A stretch of 64,000 nucleotides of DNA. Origin: Clostridium sp. 'White wine YQ'. GTDB taxonomy: Bacteria > Bacillota > Clostridia > Clostridiales > Clostridiaceae. Positions 18,659 to 26,986 of the stretch are shown here, one piece after another (position 1 is the stretch's first letter; each line of letters starts with the position of its first letter). The position numbers were made by a program, and so were the translations under genes. The DNA is taken from positions 2,216,082 to 2,280,081 of the forward strand of contig NZ_JAQYUU010000001.1 in the NCBI RefSeq assembly GCF_028728205.1, in the 5' to 3' direction. The notes under the pieces were generated by a model. It worked only from the letters and a program-made list of their open reading frames with translations. It ran no database searches and was not told the origin of the DNA.

Positions 18659-21145
18659 TTATTCTTCTCTAATTACTTCAATTAAATTATCCTTTTTAAT
18701 TCTTGCTAGTGGTGATAATACTGAAAGGTATCCAATTACTACTGCTCCAATTCCAGCAATAACTATCGCTTCCCAAGGAATAGACCAAGGGAATTCTCTT
18801 ACTCCGCCTAGCCCTTTAAACATTAAATATGATAATCCTGACCCTATAACAGCTCCATATAATGTTCCCCAGAATGCATAAAGCAATCCTTCTAATATTA
18901 TCATTTTCCTTAAGGCTCTTTGAGTTAATCCAATAGATTTCAATGTGGCAAATTCTCTTTTTCTCAAAATAATATTTGTAGTAAGAGTATTAACTATATT
19001 TACACTACTTATTAGTGAAACTACAATAATGAATCCATACACTAATATTTGAAGCATTAGCATTGTTGATTTGTCTCTTCTATTTTGGTCTATATTGTTT
19101 ATTACATTTAAATTATTATTAATCTTAGTCTTCGCTTGTAAATCTGTAAGTTCAGCATTTTCATCTTTTACATCCTTAAGGGCTATGTTCAGTGAATTAA
19201 TTGTAATATCACTTCCTGTTAATGCCTTAGCCACTTCTTTGGTTGTAATAAGCTTAAGTCCAGTTTGACTTCCATAATAATCAAAAGGTTCATTATTTAG
19301 AATTGCTAGTACTTTAACTTTTTTAACTTGCCCTTTTCCAAATTCCACTGGTTTATCTGAGTCTTGAAGTTGAAGTTCTATTTCATCTCCCACTTTAAGA
19401 TTAGCTATTGGACCTTCATATTTCTTTTTAGTTTTCAAATTATCTATTGCATTTCTGTTAATTAATACTACTCCATTTTCTTTATTAAGTTTATCACTAT
19501 CAATACTTCCTGAATCTAAATATTTTTTTGCTGTTCCAAAAGAATCATCATCATATACAGCTATAGTTGCTTCTAGAATTGTTTTTTCTGTTCCATGTAC
19601 ACTTGCGCTATTATATACTCCATTTATATTTTCTACTTCTTTTACCTTTTTATCATTATTAATGGCAGTCTCAAATGAATAAGTACTATAGGATTTATAA
19701 ACTTTATCCACTAAATTGGAGTTTTTTATACTTTTCGCTAATTCATCAAAATCCAAAGAATTCTTCTTTGCATCGTCACCTTGACTATATACTGTAAAAT
19801 GAATATCTCTAGATTCATTTGGAGAATTAGTGACATTTATAAGCATATCAACTAATGACTTAAAAGATACAAAAAGCACAACACTTATTAACACAGAGAA
19901 AACAGTTATTCTATATCTCTTTCTATTTCTTTTAATATTCTTAGCAGCCATAGCTCCTTCAAAGCCAAAAAGCATTTTAATAATTCTATTATTACTTCTT
20001 TTAATTTTGCCTTTTGTTATTGAAGTTCTACTGCTTATAGCTTCTAGTGGTGATATTCTTCCTGCAAAAACTGCTGGAATTAATGCTGATAAATATATAG
20101 ATATTATTCCAACCACCGTGCTCAACCCTATTACAAATGGATCAATAACTAACTTAAGAGGCATTACAGAGTCCCCTCCAATTATATTAAACACCCACTT
20201 TATAACTGCCATTGCTATACATCCACATAATAATCCAAGGGGTACACCTATAATTGCCAGCATAGTAGCTTCCCTGAAAACAATATTTCTTACTTGCCTT
20301 GGTGTAGTTCCAACAGCTCTTAATAAGCCAAATTCTTTTATTCTCTCTACAACACTTATTTGGAATGAATTATATATAACAGCTATTGTTGAAACTACTA
20401 CAATACCAATTATTACTGAAAGTGTTGCAAATAGCCCTTTTGACCCAGAATCTTGACCACCTGCCCCTTCTATCATTAATACAGGAGTATTTTCAACATA
20501 GTTTTCTTTTGTTGTCAGTTTTTCTAGTTCATCCAATCCTTTTCTTATGTTAGTTTTAGACCCAATTTCAACTAATAATACAGAACCTTTTTTAGAAATA
20601 TTATTGTCTTTCGTTAATAGTATTGGTTTATTATCAAGCTGACTTTTTATGCTATTTTCTAATATTCCAGTAAGAATAAATTCCTTATTATTAATATTTA
20701 TTTTGTCTCCAACTTTAGTTGTTTCTGAAAAATATTTAAGAGACCATTGCTCTAGAGCAATTTCATTATCCTTTACTGGCATATTTCCTTCTTTTATTTT
20801 GTAGGGAGTAAGTTCTAATGCATCGTCTGTAGCTGTTATTTCATTTGCCGTTAAACGGTCATTTACCTTTATATCTTTAACCAACTTATAGTAACCATAC
20901 TTAGAAACCTTTGGGTTATTAATTACCTTAGAAAATAATTCTTCGTCAGTATTTTTAAACATAAGGTGAAATGAACCATAGTCATTTTTAGTTTGCTCTA
21001 ATTGTGCAGATTGTAGCCCTTTCACAAAAAGACCAATTGATGATATTAAAGCTACTGATAATACTATTCCTATTATAGTTAAGATTGTTCTTTTTTTATT
21101 TGACTTAAGATACCTTCCGGTAATCTGTTTATAACTAGTTATCAT
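18659..21145 (-). CDS. ABC transporter permease with two FtsX domains
   Basis: The 828-residue permease has one TM near residues 18-40, a MacB_PCD-like extracytoplasmic domain and a first FtsX block of TMs (about 232-360). A cytoplasmic-to-membrane repeat starts near residue 405, followed by a second extracytoplasmic domain and a final FtsX block (about 705-820). VERIKEFGLLRAVGTTPRQV and LRKREFATLKSIGLTQRALR are the paired coupling motifs. It works with the ATPase 20 bases upstream. Linkage to a two-component system suggests export of, or defence against, peptide-like antimicrobials (Vex/Bce/macrolide-export type). The substrate is unknown. Confidence 0.9.
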   Translation of the reverse strand: MITSYKQITGRYLKSNKKRTILTIIGIVLSVALISSIGLFVKGLQSAQLEQTKNDYGSFHLMFKNTDEELFSKVINNPKVSKYGYYKLVKDIKVNDRLTANEITATDDALELTPYKIKEGNMPVKDNEIALEQWSLKYFSETTKVGDKININNKEFILTGILENSIKSQLDNKPILLTKDNNISKKGSVLLVEIGSKTNIRKGLDELEKLTTKENYVENTPVLMIEGAGGQDSGSKGLFATLSVIIGIVVVSTIAVIYNSFQISVVERIKEFGLLRAVGTTPRQVRNIVFREATMLAIIGVPLGLLCGCIAMAVIKWVFNIIGGDSVMPLKLVIDPFVIGLSTVVGIISIYLSALIPAVFAGRISPLEAISSRTSITKGKIKRSNNRIIKMLFGFEGAMAAKNIKRNRKRYRITVFSVLISVVLFVSFKSLVDMLINVTNSPNESRDIHFTVYSQGDDAKKNSLDFDELAKSIKNSNLVDKVYKSYSTYSFETAINNDKKVKEVENINGVYNSASVHGTEKTILEATIAVYDDDSFGTAKKYLDSGSIDSDKLNKENGVVLINRNAIDNLKTKKKYEGPIANLKVGDEIELQLQDSDKPVEFGKGQVKKVKVLAILNNEPFDYYGSQTGLKLITTKEVAKALTGSDITINSLNIALKDVKDENAELTDLQAKTKINNNLNVINNIDQNRRDKSTMLMLQILVYGFIIVVSLISSVNIVNTLTTNIILRKREFATLKSIGLTQRALRKMIILEGLLYAFWGTLYGAVIGSGLSYLMFKGLGGVREFPWSIPWEAIVIAGIGAVVIGYLSVLSPLARIKKDNLIEVIREE

Positions 21146-21165
21146 TATTTTTTCACCTCTGTCCC

Positions 21166-21852
21166 CTAATTACTCTTTAAATGCTCATCAGAAATTATTT
21201 CACCATCTTGTATTGTTATAACTCTATCTGCCATAGAGGCAATATTTACATCATGAGTAATAAGTATTAGTGTTTGATTGTATTTTCTTGCAGTAAATTT
21301 TAAAAGCTCAATAACCTCTTTTGAATTCTTACTATCTAAATTTCCTGTTGGTTCATCTGCAAGTACAATAGATGGTTTATTAAGTAATGCTCTTCCTATT
21401 GATACTCTTTGTTGTTGTCCTCCTGAAAGTTCAGAAGGCAGATGTCTTATTCTTTCTTTTAATCCTAGTAATTCAACTATCTCATCTAAATATTTCTTAT
21501 CAACTTTATCATTATCTAAAAGAGCTGGGAGTGATATATTCTCTTCCACATCAAGCACAGGTATTAGATTAAAGAATTGAAATATAAACCCTATTTTCCT
21601 TCTTCTAAATATTGCGAGGTTTTCTTCTTTGTAATCATATATACTCTCTCCATCAATAACAACTTTTCCACTAGTGGGTTTATCAAGCCCTCCTAGTAGG
21701 TGGAGAAGTGTACTTTTTCCCGAACCTGATGCTCCAACTATAGCTACAAATTCACCTTTGTTAATAGAAAGATTAACATTTCTTAAAGCTTCTACTTTGT
21801 TTTCACCTTTACCGTAAGTCTTATTTAAATTTTCAATTTTTACAACTTCCAT
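21166..21852 (-). CDS. ABC transporter ATP-binding protein (MacB/LolD type)
   Basis: The 228-residue ATPase has Walker A GASGSGKST near residue 36, the Q-loop FIFQFFNLIPVLDVEENISL, signature LSGGQQQR near 141, Walker B VLADEPTGNLDSKNSKEV near 162 and the H-loop ITHD. This is the small ATPase subfamily that partners FtsX permeases. It is the first gene of the transporter and two-component operon. Its roughly 160-base leader contains a terminator-like hairpin, described separately. Confidence 0.93.
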   Translation of the reverse strand: MEVVKIENLNKTYGKGENKVEALRNVNLSINKGEFVAIVGASGSGKSTLLHLLGGLDKPTSGKVVIDGESIYDYKEENLAIFRRRKIGFIFQFFNLIPVLDVEENISLPALLDNDKVDKKYLDEIVELLGLKERIRHLPSELSGGQQQRVSIGRALLNKPSIVLADEPTGNLDSKNSKEVIELLKFTARKYNQTLILITHDVNIASMADRVITIQDGEIISDEHLKSN

Positions 21853-21934
21853 TTTTATCTCTCCTTATATCCATCACTTTATGTTTTTATTATAGCTTGC
21901 ATTAATACCATACTCTATGTCTATTAACTTACAT

Positions 21935-21973
21935 AAAAAAGAGTTCTCTTACAATTCCGTAAGAAAACTCTCT
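21935..21973 (-). terminator. Terminator-like hairpin in the leader of the ABC transporter operon
   Basis: On the minus strand an AGAGTTTTCTTAC arm pairs with GTAAGAGAACTCT (one mismatch) and is followed directly by six T residues. It stands 80-120 bases upstream of the ATPase start codon. No minus-strand gene lies upstream of it, so it is best read as a leader attenuator. The inner TTAC-N6-GTAA could alternatively be a regulator-binding palindrome. Confidence 0.6.
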
Positions 21974-22022
21974 GGCTAATAGTTTCAACTAATAATTTTA
22001 CACTCTTATGAGAATACTTTAC

Positions 22023-22028
22023 ATTATA
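22023..22028 (-). promoter_or_regulatory. Possible -10 element for the ABC transporter operon
   Basis: TATAAT on the minus strand (forward ATTATA) lies about 50 bases upstream of the leader hairpin. The -35 match is poor. This is the best promoter candidate in the 260-base divergent gap, whose other content is unremarkable AT-rich sequence. Confidence 0.35.
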
Positions 22029-22113
22029 TGCAAATTACATATTACAAACTTAACACTACTATGCTAACCTTTCATACAAGTTATTTAATTTTATAGAAAG
22101 AAGGATTATTTCA

Positions 22114-23616
22114 ATGAAATTAAAAGTGAATATTACTAAACTTCTATTAATGACTTTTATTGTTTTAGCTTTTGGTATTATAGCATTTGTACTCTTTAAA
22201 TATCCTGAAGCTGGAGTAGCTGATCAAGGTGACTTCGACAGAGTAATGAGTGTATCAGGATTGCAATTACCTTCAAAAGATTTTATGGATCCTAACTTTG
22301 AAAGATTTTATAAATACCCAGTAACAGATTATAAAATAGCTCCATTCACTATTCCTAGGATATTAATTACATTTACTTCAACAAGTATGTCTTATCTCAT
22401 AAGTATAATAAGCTTTATTTGCAAGGCTTTTGGGAGTGATATTTTTAAAACACAATATTTAGCTATTGCTTATGGAATAATATATACACTATCAATCTAC
22501 TTAATAATTAGATATTTAAATATCAAAAACAAACTCACTCTTTTTCTATTAGCAGCATTAAGCTTGTTTGTTTTGTTTGATGGAAATTATTTAGTGTGGT
22601 TCAACAGTCTTTATGGTGAACCTATGATGATTACTACCTTCACTTTATATATAGCCTCATGGATATACTATATATATCATAGATATGTATTAAAATCAGA
22701 AAAAAATATTTTTTCTACAATCATATTAATTTTTATTGCTTCGTTTTTGTTTTTAGGTTCAAAAATGCAAGTTATAGCAGCATTACCGGTTATTCTAGTA
22801 ATGTTAATAAAGCTTTTATATGAAAATAAAAATTTATTAAGACCTTTCAAGAAAGTGATATGTTTTTTATTACTTTGTATTTTAATAATTTATCCTGTCC
22901 AAATTCAATTAAAACACAAAGAAATGAGTAAGGATACACAATATAATTCTGTATTCTATGGGATTCTCAAAGATTCTGAAAATCCAAGACAGGATTTAAT
23001 AAATTTAGGTCTAAACCCAGATATGGCTTCTGAGGCAGGAAAACACTCATATTTAATTACCAGTGCCTATACAAAATATATTCCTCATACTTTAATTACT
23101 GAAGAAGACTTTTACAATAAAATATCTAGTGGAAAATTAATAAGGTTCTATATAACCCATCCATTAAGACTAGTTAAGGGAATGGAATATACTGCAAACA
23201 ATGCATTTTCTACAGGAACAAAACTAGGCAAATATTCTAAAAGTTATAGCTCTACACCAATTAACTCTTTTAATAGATTTACATTATGGTCTTTTTTAAG
23301 GAACAATATGCTCCCTAAGAATTTAGTCTTTATTTCTTTGATATATATATTTGCCATTATCTCTTCTTTATTTATATATATAAAAAGAAAGCATTTGGAG
23401 GATTTAAAACATAAAATTCAATTATTCTGGTCAATTTTATTTATTGGAATACTTCAATTTCCAATGCCCTTTATCGGTAATGGGCAGGCTGATACCACAA
23501 AACAACTTTTTTTATTTAACTTTACCTTTGATATTGTATTAATTGTAATGATTACTTACATCTCACACTTTATATTTAATAATAAAAAGGTATATAAAAA
23601 CAGGAGCAGTTCTTAG
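22114..23616 (+). CDS. Polytopic membrane protein, possibly a GT-C type glycosyltransferase
   Basis: This 500-residue protein has about 11-12 hydrophobic segments. The first TM (residues 9-28) is followed by an acidic extracytoplasmic motif ADQGDFDRVM near residue 38, the position where GT-C glycosyltransferases carry catalytic Asp residues. A large loop follows at about residues 270-360. It may add sugars to a cell-envelope polymer from lipid-linked donors, but that is inferred from topology only. AAGGA is 10 bases before the ATG. It is a single gene between a divergent ABC operon and a convergent nitroreductase. Confidence 0.6.
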   Translation: MKLKVNITKLLLMTFIVLAFGIIAFVLFKYPEAGVADQGDFDRVMSVSGLQLPSKDFMDPNFERFYKYPVTDYKIAPFTIPRILITFTSTSMSYLISIISFICKAFGSDIFKTQYLAIAYGIIYTLSIYLIIRYLNIKNKLTLFLLAALSLFVLFDGNYLVWFNSLYGEPMMITTFTLYIASWIYYIYHRYVLKSEKNIFSTIILIFIASFLFLGSKMQVIAALPVILVMLIKLLYENKNLLRPFKKVICFLLLCILIIYPVQIQLKHKEMSKDTQYNSVFYGILKDSENPRQDLINLGLNPDMASEAGKHSYLITSAYTKYIPHTLITEEDFYNKISSGKLIRFYITHPLRLVKGMEYTANNAFSTGTKLGKYSKSYSSTPINSFNRFTLWSFLRNNMLPKNLVFISLIYIFAIISSLFIYIKRKHLEDLKHKIQLFWSILFIGILQFPMPFIGNGQADTTKQLFLFNFTFDIVLIVMITYISHFIFNNKKVYKNRSSS

Positions 23617-23634
23617 CTCCTGTCTTATATTTTA
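23600..23634. terminator. Terminator between membrane protein and nitroreductase genes
   Basis: ACAGGAGC (23600-23607) pairs with GCTCCTGT (23616-23623) across an 8-base loop that includes the stop codon, followed by CTTATATTTTA. The genes are convergent. Confidence 0.65.
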
Positions 23635-24231
23635 TTTAAATTCCTTATATCTTTCGTTGATTTTTTGGAAATGCTTTTCTACTGGTATTGAAATTGGGTT
23701 ACCAAAAGGCATCTCTGCTATAAGCTTCCAACTGTCAGGAAGCTTCCATTTCTCTTTTATAGCTCTATCTATAAAAGTATTATAATGCTGCAGGGATGCC
23801 CCTAACCCTTCTATTTCTAAAGATGTCCATATAATAAACTGTAACATACCATTGGATTGATGTGCCCATACTGGAAAATACTCTCTATAAGTAGAATAAT
23901 CTTGCTCTAAGTATTCTATTATATTTAGGTCTTCAAAAAATAATATAGTTCCATATCCTTTCTTAAAAGCATTTATCTTTTCTATATTAGCTTTCAATCT
24001 ATCTTTTTGAATATTTTTTATTATATGTTCCTTTGTTGCTTCCCAAAACTTTTCATGTTCCTCCCCAAGAAGTAAAGCTATTCTTGCACTTTGTGAATTG
24101 AAGGCAGTTGGAGTATACTTTAGAGATTCTTCTATTATTTCTCTAATTCTTTTTATTGGAACAGATATTTCGTTGCCCACTTCTATTATTGTTCTTCTTT
24201 CTTTCACTGCTGAATGGAACTCTTTTTCCAT
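23632..24231 (-). CDS. Nitroreductase family protein (Frm2/YdgI-like)
   Basis: This 199-residue FMN-dependent oxidoreductase has the N-terminal motif VKERRTI for FMN phosphate binding and PTAFNSQSARI near residue 41. The central helix is ILFFEDLN. A GASLQHYN segment near residue 146 replaces the usual LGT/GLG loop. The length is short, as in the fatty-acid-responsive Frm2-like branch of the superfamily. It probably uses NAD(P)H to reduce quinone-like or nitroaromatic compounds. AAGGAGG lies 8-9 bases before the ATG. It is monocistronic. Confidence 0.88.
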   Translation of the reverse strand: MEKEFHSAVKERRTIIEVGNEISVPIKRIREIIEESLKYTPTAFNSQSARIALLLGEEHEKFWEATKEHIIKNIQKDRLKANIEKINAFKKGYGTILFFEDLNIIEYLEQDYSTYREYFPVWAHQSNGMLQFIIWTSLEIEGLGASLQHYNTFIDRAIKEKWKLPDSWKLIAEMPFGNPISIPVEKHFQKINERYKEFK

Positions 24232-24295
24232 AAAAAAAATTCCTCCTTATGAAATAATTTATTTAACTATTATATGGATTCTTGAGAAATTTTAA

Positions 24296-25189
24296 TCATT
24301 TAACATATCCACTCTTAGTGAATTCTCCTAAAGATGTTGTATACACAACGTGAGACCATTCTCCAACCTTATATAATAAAGTTGCTCTTTCACCTATTTC
24401 TAAAGACCCAATAACTTCTCCATTAGGTGTTTCGTGTGTATTTATTTCATTGGTGCCATTAGTCCAATTATAAGGATTATAATATTTAATTAATCTATTA
24501 TTTGTAATATACCCTTTTCTAACCCCAGTTTGTGTAGGATACTCAATTTCAGCAAGTTGTTTTGAGTAGAATACATTTAATACAGTTATATTATCTCCAT
24601 CATCTACTCTTCGTCCAGGTATTATAGTTCCATCCTTGTCTCTAACGTAAAACCAATCTCCTTGTATTCTTGCATTATTTGGATAAGTAAAATCTCCTTT
24701 TGTAACTTCTTGAACTGGAGCAGTTGCAATTGGTGCAATTACTTTCGAGTTTTTAATAACATCTAGTGGAAATTTATCTCCAGGGCAGCTAGTTGCATAT
24801 AAATCCTTGTGTCCATATACTTGCAGGTTATTTCCATATCTGCTCTTAATATCTTCAATTAAAACTAACCCAGCATCTATCTGTTCCTGAGGTGGTACTT
24901 CTATCATATATGAACCTTCAAAACATATCCCTAAGCTATTATAATTAGCACTTGGACAATGTGCTCCTCTTTGATTTTCTTGCCTTCCTTTATATATAGT
25001 TCCATCTTTTCTTACAAAGTAATGATATCCTATACCTGCATATCCCCTTTGCAAATGCCATCTATGAATGTCTAATATAGTACATACTGAAGCCTCTGCA
25101 TGATGTAATACTATTCTGCTTGGTTTATTTTCCCCATTGGGTAAATCGCCATTCCAACCTAATTTAAAATCAATTATTTTTATACTCAT
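24296..25189 (-). CDS. N-acetylmuramoyl-L-alanine amidase, phage-type endolysin
   Basis: The 297-residue enzyme cleaves the amide between muramic acid and the peptide in peptidoglycan. The Amidase_2/PGRP domain spans about residues 15-160: zinc ligands are visible in VLHHAEAS, in GHKDLYATSCPGDKFP and in the nearby HYFV region. Two SH3-like cell-wall-binding repeats follow (about 175-235 and 240-297). No signal peptide is present, so release depends on the holin gene that lies immediately upstream. The ATG at 25189 has AGGAGG at proper spacing; the longer frame from 25222 overlaps the holin end and is less likely. It is clearly of phage origin. Confidence 0.92.
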   Translation of the reverse strand: MSIKIIDFKLGWNGDLPNGENKPSRIVLHHAEASVCTILDIHRWHLQRGYAGIGYHYFVRKDGTIYKGRQENQRGAHCPSANYNSLGICFEGSYMIEVPPQEQIDAGLVLIEDIKSRYGNNLQVYGHKDLYATSCPGDKFPLDVIKNSKVIAPIATAPVQEVTKGDFTYPNNARIQGDWFYVRDKDGTIIPGRRVDDGDNITVLNVFYSKQLAEIEYPTQTGVRKGYITNNRLIKYYNPYNWTNGTNEINTHETPNGEVIGSLEIGERATLLYKVGEWSHVVYTTSLGEFTKSGYVK

Positions 25190-25218
25190 AATAAATCCTC
25201 CTAATACAATAATCTTTA

Positions 25219-25665
25219 TCAATCTTTCTTATCATTCTGATTTATTTCACTTTTTTTCTTAAGGACATCTATTGCATTCTTTACTACTGGAGGCAAATCA
25301 ATCCCGGTCTGCCCCACTTTTTCTACAATAGATAGACACTCATTTGCCATAAACCCTATCATAACTGCATTTCTTAAAAATCCACTGGAGCCTAAAACTA
25401 TATCTATCTGATTTACCATGATAATAATCAATAAAATGAGAACTTTCCTTGCTAACCCTACCTTATTTTGGGCTTCTCTTTTTTCTGTTTCAAAAGAATT
25501 CTTAATCACAAAAGTTACTATTAAACTACATATATAATCAATAATCATACAGCAAATTAATGCAATTAGAATACTATTGTACCCACCTAAGATTAAACCT
25601 AATTCTTCTCCAACCGCTATAATTGTTATAAGAATACCATTTTTAAGATTGATTATCCTATCCAT
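25219..25665 (-). CDS. Phage holin, Bacteriophage_holin_4 (TcdE-like) family
   Basis: The 148-residue membrane protein has three or four hydrophobic segments (about 10-28, 30-52, 75-95 and 98-115) and a charged C-terminal tail ending in KKKSEINQNDKKD, the usual holin layout. The KVGLARKVLILLI segment resembles the toxin-secretion/lysis holin family. It would permeabilise the membrane and let the adjacent amidase reach the wall. AAAGGAGG is 7 bases before the ATG. It forms a two-gene lysis cassette that reads away from a divergent repressor gene. Confidence 0.9.
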   Translation of the reverse strand: MDRIINLKNGILITIIAVGEELGLILGGYNSILIALICCMIIDYICSLIVTFVIKNSFETEKREAQNKVGLARKVLILLIIIMVNQIDIVLGSSGFLRNAVMIGFMANECLSIVEKVGQTGIDLPPVVKNAIDVLKKKSEINQNDKKD

Positions 25666-26055
25666 CTTACGCCTCCTTTCATGTAATAAAAATTAATCAA
25701 ATATCTTTGGTCAAATAAAACTATATGCCTTCTCATTATTTATTTCATTCCTCCTACCCTAATTAATCTTTTTAAATAAACGATTCCTTTGTTTCTTTTT
25801 ACGTAACTAAGTAGTAAAAAAAATACTTATTCAATCAATAGACTAAGCATTCTTATCACTTTCCTCTTGCACTTTTGTATAACAATATTCATCACCACAT
25901 AATAAAGTTACGTATTCCGTAACAAGATATTATCACAGTCACTTTTTATTGTCAATGCATTTTACGTAACTTTTTTAAGCGTTTTCGCATAATTTGTTGC
26001 GTATCAAGTAAATTATGTTATAATTAAGATAGCTTAAATTTGTGAGGTAGTAAGA
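25666..26055. promoter_or_regulatory. Divergent control region between lysis cassette and repressor with three TTACG-based operators
   Basis: This 390-base gap contains no gene. It holds three related sites: TTACGTAAC at 25799-25807, the perfect inverted repeat GTTACG-N5-CGTAAC at 25907-25923, and TTACGTAAC at 25962-25970. They lie between the holin gene and the XRE repressor and are likely operators for that repressor (inference). No SOS box was recognised. Confidence 0.6.
25997..26024 (+). promoter_or_regulatory. Sigma-A promoter with extended -10 for the XRE repressor gene
   Basis: TTGCGT at 25997-26002 and TATAAT at 26019-26024 are 16 bases apart, with TGT immediately before the -10. One operator-like TTACGTAAC ends 27 bases upstream of the -35, consistent with autoregulation. 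Confidence 0.65.
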
Positions 26056-26379
26056 ATGGATATGAATGAAAAAATTAAACTGAGACGTGAAGAGTTAGGA
26101 CTTACACTACAAGAAGTTGGTGAATATCTGGGTGTTTCAAAGGCTACTGTTCAAAGATATGAAAGTGGCGAAATAAAAAATCTTAAACTTGATTCAATTG
26201 AGAAGCTAGCCGAAATATTAAAAGTTTCACCTACATATTTAATGGGTTGGGAAGAACAAAGAAAACCAAATAAATTAGAAACCCTAGCTGCACACTTTGA
26301 TGGTGATGATTTTACTAAAGACGACTTAGATGATATAGAGAATTTTATAAAATATATTAAATCAAAGAAAAAGCAATAA
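26056..26379 (+). CDS. XRE-family helix-turn-helix repressor, phage CI-like
   Basis: The 107-residue protein has a clear lambda-repressor-type HTH (residues 6-60, LRREELGLTLQEVGEYLGVS then KATVQRYESGEIKN) and a short acidic C-terminal segment. It lacks a LexA/CI self-cleavage domain, so induction would require another factor such as the adjacent ImmA-type protein. GAGGT lies 8 bases before the ATG. It is divergent from the holin-endolysin cassette and likely represses it through the TTACG sites between them. Confidence 0.9.
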   Translation: MDMNEKIKLRREELGLTLQEVGEYLGVSKATVQRYESGEIKNLKLDSIEKLAEILKVSPTYLMGWEEQRKPNKLETLAAHFDGDDFTKDDLDDIENFIKYIKSKKKQ

Positions 26380-26402
26380 CTTTCACTATAAGGGGGAGGA
26401 GA

Positions 26403-26864
26403 ATGACTTACGAGAGTTTAGAGAATGAGATATATGATGAGGGTGTAGAGATTATACAAATGAAATTCAAGGGAAATCTTAAAGCCCTCTATGGAAATAA
26501 TACTATAGCTATTGATTCCAGAATTGAAACTTCAAGTGAAAAAGCTTGTATTCTGGCTGAAGAACTAGGACATTACCACAAAACTGTTGGTAATATATTA
26601 GATAAAACAAAAATTGAAAATGTTAAGCAAGAGAAAATTGCCCGTAACTGGGGATATGAAAGACTTATTAGTTTATTAGATATTATCAAAGCATTTAATG
26701 CTGGAACAAGAAATCTTTATGAAATGTCTGAATACTTAAATGTTACAGAAACATTCTTAAATGAAACTATTACCCATTACCGCGAAAAATATGGTCTTAT
26801 GTTCGAGATTGAAGAGTATCTTATCTATTTTGAACCAAGACTTATCATAATAAAAAAATTTTAG
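26403..26864 (+). CDS. ImmA/IrrE-family metallopeptidase-like protein
   Basis: The 153-residue protein is of the type that cleaves phage-like repressors to induce integrated elements (as ImmA does for ICEBs1). The expected HExxH zinc motif reads EELGHYH near residues 53-59, with Glu in place of the first His, and KIARNWGYERLIS supplies the third-ligand helix region. Many phage homologues carry the same EELGH variant (family knowledge), so activity is uncertain. GGGGGAGGAG lies immediately before the ATG, and the gene follows the XRE gene by 23 bases in one operon. Confidence 0.85.
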   Translation: MTYESLENEIYDEGVEIIQMKFKGNLKALYGNNTIAIDSRIETSSEKACILAEELGHYHKTVGNILDKTKIENVKQEKIARNWGYERLISLLDIIKAFNAGTRNLYEMSEYLNVTETFLNETITHYREKYGLMFEIEEYLIYFEPRLIIIKKF

Positions 26865-26945
26865 TACCAGTTGATTTAATAGTTGCAACTGGATAATTTA
26901 TACCCATTAAAAGAACATACATTCGTATAGCCATTGTGATTAAAA

Positions 26946-26986
26946 AGCACTCACTAATAGATATTTCTCTTAGTGAGTGCTTATTT
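26946..26986. terminator. Bidirectional terminator between immA-like gene and htpG
   Basis: AGCACTCACTAA (26946-26957) pairs perfectly with TTAGTGAGTGCT (26970-26981), with T-rich tails on both strands. The flanking genes are convergent. Confidence 0.9.

Noticed and set aside
19830..20456. Long plus-strand open frame (208 codons) opposite the ABC permease
   Set aside because: It lies wholly antisense to a well-supported permease with clear FtsX motifs, has no ribosome site and encodes low-complexity sequence.
25666..25740. Short minus-strand frame directly upstream of the holin gene
   Set aside because: The AGGAGG there leads to an ATG followed after one codon by a stop, and a later ATG is too far from the site.
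25666..26055. LexA/SOS box controlling the lysis module
   Set aside because: No GAAC-N4-GTTC-like site was recognised. Only the TTACG-based repeats stand out.
26868..26892. CCAGTTG-N11-CAACTGG inverted repeat after the immA-like gene
   Set aside because: It was considered as an attachment site or terminator, but there is no T tract, no second copy in the window and no integrase.
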